This document shows positions 21,379 to 28,639 of a stretch of DNA of 37,933 bases, piece by piece; positions within the stretch are counted from its first letter, which is position 1, and each line of letters starts with the position of its first letter. Origin of the DNA: a virus. The position numbers and the translations under genes were made by a program. The notes below the pieces were generated by a model that saw nothing but the letters and a program-made list of their open reading frames with translations, searched no databases and was not told the DNA's origin. The stretch covers positions 1 through 37,933 of the IMG/VR virus record IMGVR_UViG_3300050821_023050; one strand, given 5' to 3'.

Positions 21379-22592
21379 TATTGACCTCCCAGTTGACGTT
21401 TAATTGCTATTTTCATTTCTGGAGACTGTTGACTATACCAAGCCTGAAATTCAGCTTTGCTATTAAATTTCGGCATTTGAGTCTGAGAAATACCCAATTG
21501 TTTTTGAGCAGTCGTAGAAGCATTTTTCAATTCTTCCGGTTTAATTTGTAAACTGTCTTTTCGTTCATATTGAGAAGCCACGCTTCTATTTTTAGCAGCC
21601 AAATCATGTAAAGAGGTCATATTAATTTCTTCTGATTTATCTAATAAGGTCTTCACATTTTTTAACTGTAATTTAGCCGCATCTGGATTAGTGGAATATT
21701 GGCTGACATCAAATAAAGACGCCAGTTCTCCCCGTGAAATTTGATCAGCAGGCACCCCCAAGGCAGTTGCATATTCATCCTTTAAGACATTCAATTGTCC
21801 TTGAAAATTTCTATAAGCCGATAATTGCGGAGGAGTTTGACCAGTAAGGGATGCTGTCAATTGATCTTTAGCCAGTTGACCTTTACCAGCCAAACCCGAA
21901 TAATTTAAAGCACCTTGATCGATAAACTGATTTAAATTATCAAGCGTCATCACAGCGCGGGCACCTGCATATTGACGCTTTTGTATATCGCCTGGAGTTA
22001 CCGTTTTGGTAATTTCAGATTCAATCTGATTTCCACGAGTAAGATCTTGCTCAGTTCCACGTGGAACGGCTTCTTCTGATTGCCCCGCAATTGGCGGCTG
22101 ATTAGCTGCCAATTGGATGGATTGATTTAATGAATAGCCCTTATTGATATAATCAGCAATATTTTGATCTCGCACTGTTTTTGGAGCCATCATTTCGCCA
22201 AAACCCGAGGCATAAGCATTTCTAGATGCAGTAATGGCTTTTTGTTGATCCATTTTAGATTTGATTAAATCTAAAGCTTGCTTAGCTTCTGGACTGTCTT
22301 GTCCATATGTATTCGCAATCTTATGGTAATCATCGACCGTCTTACCTACATCTGATCCCATTCCTGGCGCCATTAAAGCTTTTTGAGCCTGTGCTTGAGC
22401 CAAATCAGTTTGAGCGCTCGTAAGACCCAATTGAGCCTGCTGTTGAGCTTGTTTTGCTTGCATTTGTTGAGGCACAGAGAAAGCATTGACTAATCCGCTA
22501 TAGACCTGAAGTCCGGTTTGCAATCCAGTGAGTAACGGACTCGGTTCATCGGGGACCTGAACTGCAGGAAATTGCATTACTGGAATGGTCAT
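21378..22592 (-). CDS. Ejection (internal virion) protein, gp20 position, 404 aa
   Basis: A helical, Gln/Ala-rich protein with a strong coiled-coil stretch at about residues 40-72 (QQMQAKQAQQQAQLG). Such composition is typical of podovirus DNA-injection proteins. It abuts the next ejection gene without a gap. A GGGGG ribosome site precedes the start. Assigned by order and composition, not by a catalytic motif. Confidence 0.7.
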   Translation of the reverse strand: MTIPVMQFPAVQVPDEPSPLLTGLQTGLQVYSGLVNAFSVPQQMQAKQAQQQAQLGLTSAQTDLAQAQAQKALMAPGMGSDVGKTVDDYHKIANTYGQDSPEAKQALDLIKSKMDQQKAITASRNAYASGFGEMMAPKTVRDQNIADYINKGYSLNQSIQLAANQPPIAGQSEEAVPRGTEQDLTRGNQIESEITKTVTPGDIQKRQYAGARAVMTLDNLNQFIDQGALNYSGLAGKGQLAKDQLTASLTGQTPPQLSAYRNFQGQLNVLKDEYATALGVPADQISRGELASLFDVSQYSTNPDAAKLQLKNVKTLLDKSEEINMTSLHDLAAKNRSVASQYERKDSLQIKPEELKNASTTAQKQLGISQTQMPKFNSKAEFQAWYSQQSPEMKIAIKRQLGGQ

Positions 22593-22600
22593 TTTCCCCC

Positions 22601-23230
22601 CTATGCCATCGCCGCTTTTGCAGCTATGCCTAATAAAGCTCCGATTAACTGAGCTGAATTCTGAGAAGCCACTGCATTATATTTATTTTGCCCTTGCACA
22701 CCTGCAAAAGATAAGCCAGCATCTGACATTAAATTTTTGGCTAAATCACTTGCCAATTCAGAAGATGCCTTATAACCCAATTCGGTGAGCCCTTCTTCTC
22801 CTTTTAATCCTTCTCCGTAAAGTCCTAATGCCTGCGACATATATTCATTGAAGTCTTTAAAAGAAAGCGCTTCCGTTTCAGATGCCACTGCTGTTTGCTC
22901 GCTTGGAGTCCCAAACATCCCAGTAGCCGCCGCCACTTGATTCGTTTGCTTAGTCGCATTATTAATCGCAGATTGGGTGCCGGGAGAAGTAGTATAGCCA
23001 GAAGCCACCTGATTATAGATATCAGTTGCTCCCCCCGGCGTGGCCAATTGCTGAATTTGCTTGAAAAAATCCTGCATGGCCTGATTACCTGTATTAATAT
23101 AAGGCTGATAATAAGGACTGATAGTGCCAGGAATTTGTTGTAAGTAAGGCATTGCAGCATTTGCCGGATTTTGATAAGCAGGCATACTTGAACTTAATAA
23201 TCCAAATGGATCTAATAAATTACTTGCCAT
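22601..23230 (-). CDS. Ejection protein, gp7 position, 209 aa
   Basis: The N-terminal half is Pro/Tyr/Gln/Gly rich (QNPANAAMPYLQQIPGTISP). The remainder is Ala-rich and helical, ending with the hydrophobic segment SAQLIGALLGIAAKAAMA. The size is close to P22 gp7 (about 229 residues), and the gene is first of the three-gene ejection block. P22 gp7 forms the outer part of the DNA-translocation conduit; a similar job is inferred here. Confidence 0.7.
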   Translation of the reverse strand: MASNLLDPFGLLSSSMPAYQNPANAAMPYLQQIPGTISPYYQPYINTGNQAMQDFFKQIQQLATPGGATDIYNQVASGYTTSPGTQSAINNATKQTNQVAAATGMFGTPSEQTAVASETEALSFKDFNEYMSQALGLYGEGLKGEEGLTELGYKASSELASDLAKNLMSDAGLSFAGVQGQNKYNAVASQNSAQLIGALLGIAAKAAMA

Positions 23231-23238
23231 ATGTGCCC

Positions 23239-23841
23239 CTATGTTAAAGTCACCTGATAATCAGTCCCATTAATCGTTGCATAAAGATTATTAGAACTAT
23301 CAATTTTAAAATTTAATGTGCCTAAATTACTGGTCGTTAATTCCGGGATTTGATTCACCACTCCATTAATCACGGAATATGGATTGCCAGCATTGTCTAA
23401 TTGGAAATTAAAAATTCCCACATTAGGATTGAGTAATTGAGGAATTTGTCGGGTAGAACCATTGACATTTGAGTATAAATTATGATTTTCATCACCAAAA
23501 TACTGTATTGCCAAGGGAGAAGGCGACATTCCAAGAATAGATGCTCGATTGGATAATTCATTCATAGTATAGTTTAAATATAAACCATTAATGTTTCCCA
23601 TGAAGTTATTTGTATCATTGTTATATAAACTTCTGGCTCTAAAAAGAGTATTATCTATCAAACCCGCTTCAGATAATTGTATAATATCACTATTACTACG
23701 CGAAGGCACCAAATGTCCTACATTAGCCAAATAAAGTTGCAAATTCTGAGTATTAATCAAGAAAAAATTTTGCCATTCGACAGGTAAGTATCCATCCTCT
23801 TGAATATGAAATGGAAGACTGGGCATTGATTCTAAATTCAT
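23239..23841 (-). CDS. Virion protein at the tail-needle/gp14 position, 200 aa
   Basis: The N-terminus (PFHIQEDGYLPVEWQNFFLI) is followed by a helical region. Two C-terminal beta repeats are then visible, NVGIFNFQLDNAGNPYSVIN and NLGTLNFKIDSSNNLYATIN. It overlaps the gp10-like gene by 4 bp (ATGA). In P22 the gene after gp10 is the needle gp26, but this product lacks a long trimeric coiled coil, so it may be a different tail-tip component. No close family is recognised. Confidence 0.6.
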   Translation of the reverse strand: MNLESMPSLPFHIQEDGYLPVEWQNFFLINTQNLQLYLANVGHLVPSRSNSDIIQLSEAGLIDNTLFRARSLYNNDTNNFMGNINGLYLNYTMNELSNRASILGMSPSPLAIQYFGDENHNLYSNVNGSTRQIPQLLNPNVGIFNFQLDNAGNPYSVINGVVNQIPELTTSNLGTLNFKIDSSNNLYATINGTDYQVTLT

Positions 23842-25292
23842 GCGATAATATCCATTTCACCGTTTAAAACCACAAAACGTCCTTGAGACCAAAACTCAAA
23901 TTTCAGCCGAATATCATTACCCAATCCCAACTTCCACCATCGAACTTGTCCAATACGATGCCCTAATTCCTGACAAACAAAAGGTTGGGAACCATATTGG
24001 TAACTTTCTCCTCCGTCAAAAGAAGCTGCTAAATCAATACGTCGATAATCGGCACTTTGACCATGCTCCATCTCTAATTCCACACGATTCATGCTAAATT
24101 TCTTATCATTAAATCGGATAGGATCTGTTACACGGACTCTGGGAATAGTAGCGCCATTGTAATTTAGAATATTGACACTCATTTGATAAAAACCTGGATT
24201 ATTTTGATCAAAATTAATGAAATAAAATTTGTTTTGAAAATAAACCACTCTTTTTGCGATATAATGACTCAAATTTTGATCAGTGGCGTAGTACCATAAT
24301 TTAGAATCAAAATCATATACAATAGTTAAATCATCTTGTGGATCATAAAATGTTATTTGATACATAATATGTCCATTGTCTTTATATAAAAATGCTGTAG
24401 AAGTTTCAGGTGAATGCAGGTTTTTTAATAAATAATCTAAACCCTCAGTAGAAAGTTCCTGGGGTTTTCCTCCAGTTGTATAAACAATGGTAGGGCCTGA
24501 ATTGCTATTAAAGCCAAGCCATACCAGCATTTGAAATGCAGAAGCAATCGTTTGCTGAGACAAACAACCATAATCTATACTGAAAGTATTATTTCTTTTA
24601 AATGGAAAAGAAACTGTTCCCAGTCCTTGTAATGAATCAGTCGGTTGATCATTCCACAGTTCTGTTGCTTTCTTACCCATTACCCACAAAGTTCGATCCA
24701 GTCGAACTACAGCCTGTAATTGATCCGCTTGGGTTTGAATGGTAGCTTCATCCAACGCGCTATAAGAAGTCATATCATCTGGAGCCGATAAGATAAAAAT
24801 GCTTCGAGTGGTATCTGTAATAATGGTATAGGTGTCGAGAAAATCAATATAGGCTGGCAAAATATTAGGAATGGTAATTTGAGAAAAATTCCCTAATTCA
24901 TAATTATAAACATATAAAAAACTGCCATCAACAAAACCCACTTGACTGGCTTGATTTTCAGTAATATAAACGGGTCCTTCAAATGTTTCGAGAGACCCGA
25001 TTAAATGATATTCAAATTGATCATCAATAATGAGAATCTGATTTCCAATAACTGCGAAAACTTCACCCAGGCGAGTACTCCCAAAAACTTCTCTCGGTTC
25101 TCCTGAAATAAAGTTTAAATCTTGAGTATATCCCGCGTAAGGCACCAATGCTTGAGTTCCTTCTTCACCGGTTACCATTAAATTAATCGTAGAAGCATTC
25201 GACATCTTATTATAGCGAGAAAAATTAGTGCCTCCGACAATAGCCAAAGGAATAGTTTTTGTTCTTGCCAATGCGCCTGCAGTTTGTTTCAT
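23838..25292 (-). CDS. Tail plug / DNA stabilisation protein, P22 gp10-like, 484 aa
   Basis: The start at 25292 is preferred to the ATG at 25304: it overlaps the upstream TGA by 4 bp (ATGA coupling), and the AGAGG site is then at a normal distance. The content is beta-propeller-like, with repeated strands such as VFGSTRLGEVFAVIGNQILI and YNYELGNFSQITI, and a motif RVELEMEHGQ near the end. Such strings are typical of the gp10 family, which closes the portal vertex after packaging. Order relative to gp4-like and ejection genes agrees. Confidence 0.75.
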   Translation of the reverse strand: MKQTAGALARTKTIPLAIVGGTNFSRYNKMSNASTINLMVTGEEGTQALVPYAGYTQDLNFISGEPREVFGSTRLGEVFAVIGNQILIIDDQFEYHLIGSLETFEGPVYITENQASQVGFVDGSFLYVYNYELGNFSQITIPNILPAYIDFLDTYTIITDTTRSIFILSAPDDMTSYSALDEATIQTQADQLQAVVRLDRTLWVMGKKATELWNDQPTDSLQGLGTVSFPFKRNNTFSIDYGCLSQQTIASAFQMLVWLGFNSNSGPTIVYTTGGKPQELSTEGLDYLLKNLHSPETSTAFLYKDNGHIMYQITFYDPQDDLTIVYDFDSKLWYYATDQNLSHYIAKRVVYFQNKFYFINFDQNNPGFYQMSVNILNYNGATIPRVRVTDPIRFNDKKFSMNRVELEMEHGQSADYRRIDLAASFDGGESYQYGSQPFVCQELGHRIGQVRWWKLGLGNDIRLKFEFWSQGRFVVLNGEMDIIA

Positions 25293-25996
25293 CCCGGTAC
25301 CCATCCTCTACCCAGAATACCCCAAGCATAATTATAAGGATCTCGCACTGTAGAAAAACTGTATTTACTAATAGATAAATCTTCTCCAGATAGATTATTG
25401 AATCGCCTTTCCAAATTATCTAATTGCGCTTTAGCTGCCTCACTGAATGGAAATGTATAATAATCGCATAAACGTTCTGCTAGCTTGTATTGAAAATAAA
25501 GTATTTGAAATGGATCAAATTGAATCTCTAAATCACCATTAATACTCACTGCATTATAAGCAAACCGACCATCTACATTTACAACAAAAGTGGAAGAAGG
25601 TAAGAAATAGAAATAAATGTTCATGCCACTGAGTGCACGCTCTGCAAAATAATGAACCGGTAAGCTCTGAACATTATCTGCACGACCCGTGGCAAAATAT
25701 CGATTAATATTGTCTCTAATTAAGGGATAACGAATAATTCCCATATTAAATGTCAAAGTATTTAATTTGATTAAATTAGAAACAAAATATTTTTCTTGAC
25801 CCGCAACCGTATTAAAAGTGGTATGTAAATCGTATGGAATAAAAACCGCATCCATCGATTTTTCTAAAATTATTTGATTGAGCAATCTTAACCCGTCTAC
25901 AGAACGAGAATCGCCATTTACATTCTGAAATCCTCTGCCGACAACTCCAGATGTAAAATAAGCATCTCCAATTAACTGCGAGACGGGATAAGGCAT
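25289..25996 (-). CDS. Tail accessory factor, P22 gp4-like, 235 aa
   Basis: The product starts PYPVSQLIGDAYFTSGVVGR and contains NGDSRSVDGLRLLNQIILE, characteristic of the P22 tail accessory factor family. An FDPFQILYFQYKLAERLCDY segment lies at about 160-180. In P22 gp4 binds the portal and provides the platform for gp10, and also has muramidase activity; that catalytic activity cannot be confirmed here. The gene starts at the coat gene stop. Confidence 0.75.
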   Translation of the reverse strand: MPYPVSQLIGDAYFTSGVVGRGFQNVNGDSRSVDGLRLLNQIILEKSMDAVFIPYDLHTTFNTVAGQEKYFVSNLIKLNTLTFNMGIIRYPLIRDNINRYFATGRADNVQSLPVHYFAERALSGMNIYFYFLPSSTFVVNVDGRFAYNAVSINGDLEIQFDPFQILYFQYKLAERLCDYYTFPFSEAAKAQLDNLERRFNNLSGEDLSISKYSFSTVRDPYNYAWGILGRGWVPG

Positions 25997-27321
25997 TAGA
26001 AACCGCCAGAAATTGGAAATATTAAACGCAGAGCATAGTCAGAGATTAACTTTTTACCCCAAATGGCATCATAAATGTATCCGTAAGTATTGCCACCATA
26101 TTGAGCGCCTTTGGTCAAACGAATAGAAACACCTGTCACGGGATCATATTCATTTGCAGTTAAAAATGGATATTGATCTGGAAGGGCTGGCATACCTAAA
26201 TAGAATGCATCTCCCGATATAATTACTCCTGCTTTATGACTGGGTAAAACCTGAACATTTACACCCGAACCTCCTAAAGCTATCACTGGATTAGAAGTAA
26301 TATTGCGATTAGGATTGGTATTAGTAGGATCATAGATTAAAGGAGGATTGACAGTTACAATTACATTTCCACTCCCATCCGATGCAGCTGCCGTAACAGC
26401 GCTTACTTGTGGAACCTGCTGAGAAGGACCATGACCAATAAAAGTTTGAAATAATAAAGTATTGATGCCAGTAGTTTGATGATTATAATCTAGCACCAAA
26501 ATATCATTTTGATGAATCGCATTGGCATCAGAAACATTTGCACCACTGAGTGTCAGAATAGTTCCATCTGAACTTAAAGCAGTCACCGTTAATTGGATTG
26601 CTTCATCTCCACATGTCCCAGCATATTGAGTGGGGAGCAAATTAGACATATAAAAATCTGTATTCATGGTGGTAGCAATCTGCCAAGTATTCGCATCCAT
26701 GTTATTACGATCAATTGCAAACTGTTGCAACCCATTATTAATAATTCCAGGAACTGCGGTATCCGGTAAAATGACTTTGCGTTTCATGTCAGTCGGAGCA
26801 CCATAGTTTGCATATTTAGCCAGTGCCATAGCCAATTGACCATAGGAATTGATTAAAAATCCACCAGATGTGGCGCCATAATAACGATAAGTGCTATTAA
26901 GAATTTCTGAAGCCACATTGCGCTGAATTCTATCTGCAAGTTCAGAAACCGCAGAACGACCGAAATCATCAATAAATGCTCGAATATTGAAAATAATCTG
27001 CTTAGCATCAAATGCAATAGGTACATTGGCCGCTGTCCATTGACTAGGATCTATATTACTAATATCGCCTACCGTCAAAGTGGCTACTCGTTGAATCGTT
27101 GGCTGGAATGAAGTCACAACTAAACCATTTCCCGTACTATAACGAGTCGGTAAACTGAAACTAATGGTATCGCCCAAGTTAGATACGAAATCTTTATTAA
27201 ATTCCCGGAATTTCATATTCATGATTTCAGGAGAAGTAAAGACGCCCATATTTTGTAATAGCGGCAGAGAAGCTTGTTGATAAGTTTGTACCGCTTGTAA
27301 TGAATTGGCTGGTGCTGACAT
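25996..27321 (-). CDS. Major capsid protein, P22 coat-like, 441 aa
   Basis: The N-terminal helix region, KFREFNKDFVSNLGDTISFS, and the VVTSFQPTIQRVATLTVGD strand fit P22-type coat proteins with the HK97 fold. The Ala/Asp/Phe helix and later beta insertion (VTALSSDGTILTLSGANVSD) parallel the additional telokin-like domain of P22 gp5 in position. The length is close to the 430 residues of P22 coat. The scaffold gene precedes it and the gp4-like gene follows, the P22 order. Confidence 0.85.
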   Translation of the reverse strand: MSAPANSLQAVQTYQQASLPLLQNMGVFTSPEIMNMKFREFNKDFVSNLGDTISFSLPTRYSTGNGLVVTSFQPTIQRVATLTVGDISNIDPSQWTAANVPIAFDAKQIIFNIRAFIDDFGRSAVSELADRIQRNVASEILNSTYRYYGATSGGFLINSYGQLAMALAKYANYGAPTDMKRKVILPDTAVPGIINNGLQQFAIDRNNMDANTWQIATTMNTDFYMSNLLPTQYAGTCGDEAIQLTVTALSSDGTILTLSGANVSDANAIHQNDILVLDYNHQTTGINTLLFQTFIGHGPSQQVPQVSAVTAAASDGSGNVIVTVNPPLIYDPTNTNPNRNITSNPVIALGGSGVNVQVLPSHKAGVIISGDAFYLGMPALPDQYPFLTANEYDPVTGVSIRLTKGAQYGGNTYGYIYDAIWGKKLISDYALRLIFPISGGF

Positions 27322-27387
27322 TGTAATACCCTATATAAATAAATTAATAGGACAGCAACCTCAGATTAAGAAGAAAAATAGAAGGAA

Positions 27388-28062
27388 TTAACCCTTAAGC
27401 CATTTGGCTTTTCGAAAGTCTTCAATCGTATAGTCGCTATCACCCTTAGTTTTTACATGAGAGGGTTTTAGTGACCTAATCGGCTCCGGAGGAACATTTA
27501 AAACAGGTTTTTCTTTCTCTGTTTTGATAGATTCACTCATTTCTTTAAGTTTTGCCATAACATATGTTTTATTTCTAGATGCTAACTTTTCAACATGACC
27601 ATTGGAACACAGATGATGTAAAACTTCATCTGCATTATCAATACCTTCTTGAGCTAATAATGGCAAAATTTCCGCATATTCAGCTTTATGCCAATCATAA
27701 CTCAGTACGGTATCTTTCCAATCTGAAAACTTTTCACCGCCTTCTTTGAATTTCGGTGCCAATTTCTCAGTGATCTGTTTTTGCGCATCTTCAAGCTGCT
27801 TCGCATTCAGTTGCTCAAGTCTTTTCTTCTCAAGCTCCTGAACTTTTCTCTCCGCGGCTGCCTCAGCTCTCACCTCAGCATCCATCAAAGCTTGTTCCTT
27901 CATTTTTTCCATTTTAGCTTCATATTCTACTGCTAATTTGGTTCGTTCACGTTCTGCAGCTTCGCGTTTGGCATTACCCACCAATCCATCGAGCGCCCCT
28001 TGACTCATCTGAACCATAGGAGTGGATGATTGAGTTGCATTTTCAGGAATCGAATCAGTCAT
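27388..28062 (-). CDS. Scaffolding protein, 224 aa
   Basis: A Glu/Lys/Ala-rich coiled coil at about residues 30-100 (AERERTKLAVEYEAKMEKMK) is followed by a helical region and a basic C-terminus (KPSHVKTKGDSDYTIEDFRK). The highly charged helical form, small size and position directly before the coat gene identify it as a scaffold. In P22, unassembled scaffold represses its own translation post-transcriptionally. The unusual structured leader upstream (28063-28202) is a candidate for the equivalent control. Confidence 0.8.
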   Translation of the reverse strand: MTDSIPENATQSSTPMVQMSQGALDGLVGNAKREAAERERTKLAVEYEAKMEKMKEQALMDAEVRAEAAAERKVQELEKKRLEQLNAKQLEDAQKQITEKLAPKFKEGGEKFSDWKDTVLSYDWHKAEYAEILPLLAQEGIDNADEVLHHLCSNGHVEKLASRNKTYVMAKLKEMSESIKTEKEKPVLNVPPEPIRSLKPSHVKTKGDSDYTIEDFRKAKWLKG

Positions 28063-28202
28063 AAAATTACCTCTAGCTATTACCGCGCTACCGTATACAC
28101 CTACTCTTAAAGTGGTAGTTTGACTGCTGCTTTGCCCTGCAACTCGGGTAACACCCTATACATTTTATGTCTAGGTTAATGATTGTTTTATCTAAACAAA
28201 AC
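28063..28202 (-). promoter_or_regulatory. Structured, GC-richer leader of the scaffold gene
   Basis: About 140 nt lie between a predicted start and the scaffold ATG. The central part is much richer in G and C than the flanks. Visible pairings on the transcript include CUACC with GGUAG around an internal ACU/AGU hairpin, GGGU-GUU-ACCC, and a long-range match of ACCUAG near the 5' end with CUAG-AG-GU near the 3' end. The last covers the AGAGGU Shine-Dalgarno, so folding could hide the ribosome site. No coding frame fills it. Confidence 0.5.
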
Positions 28203-28208
28203 AGTAAT

Positions 28209-28237
28209 AAAATAAATTATTATTATATAATTGTCAA
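28209..28237 (-). promoter_or_regulatory. Late promoter upstream of scaffold and coat
   Basis: A perfect TTGACA (28232-28237), a 17-bp spacer and TATTTT (28209-28214) on the minus strand. It would give scaffold, coat and tail genes an extra promoter inside the late operon, matching their high demand compared with terminase and portal. Confidence 0.6.
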
Positions 28238-28283
28238 GATATATTAAATATCCTCCATCCGAAATAATCGAATGGAGAATGTA

Positions 28284-28478
28284 TTAATATCTTTCTTTCA
28301 TTTTAGCACCACCAGCAGCTGCGGTAGATTTATAAGCAGCCATGGCTTCTTCAGATTCAGCCGGCTCCTTAATTGCTGGAGGTTCATAACAATTTAACAT
28401 TCCTTCCGGAAAACCATATTTCTTCTGATAATTGTGGCCTTCCCCATACAATTTATCTTTAATCAATTCATCTGCCAT
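28284..28478 (-). CDS. Small late-operon protein, 64 aa
   Basis: The start at 28478 is chosen because GAGGAT lies eight bases before it, while the ATG at 28484 is too close to that site. The product is acidic at the N-terminus, with YGEGHNYQKKYGFPEGMLNC, then Glu/Ala-rich, and ends KMKERY. It lies between portal and scaffold. No family is recognised; a head-assembly accessory is possible. Confidence 0.6.
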   Translation of the reverse strand: MADELIKDKLYGEGHNYQKKYGFPEGMLNCYEPPAIKEPAESEEAMAAYKSTAAAGGAKMKERY

Positions 28479-28543
28479 TTTCATATCCTCATACTAAATT
28501 TAAATTGAAGTCTTAGACTTCTCCACTTTCAGCATCACTGAAA

Positions 28544-28639
28544 TTATTTCTTCTTCTTTTTAACCTTAGATTTCGGTTTTTCAGAAGCTTTTGCTTGATA
28601 TTTATTAATCTTGTCGCCGTTCATCTCCGGTTGATCCAT
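28544..28639 (-). CDS. Lys-rich short frame at the portal 3' end, 31 aa
   Basis: The frame encodes a very basic peptide ending KPKSKVKKKKK and overlaps the last 35 bases of the portal gene in the -1 frame. No Shine-Dalgarno precedes its ATG. Just upstream in the portal gene is A AAA AAT in the correct phase for a -1 ribosomal slip. It might therefore be expressed as a C-terminal extension of some portal subunits rather than as a free peptide. It could also be translated on its own at low level, or not at all. Confidence 0.35.
   Translation of the reverse strand: MDQPEMNGDKINKYQAKASEKPKSKVKKKKK

Noticed and set aside
28080-28160. Possible tRNA in the GC-rich scaffold leader
   Set aside because: No T-arm consensus (GTTCRAAYC) and no cloverleaf could be drawn; interpreted as a structured leader instead.
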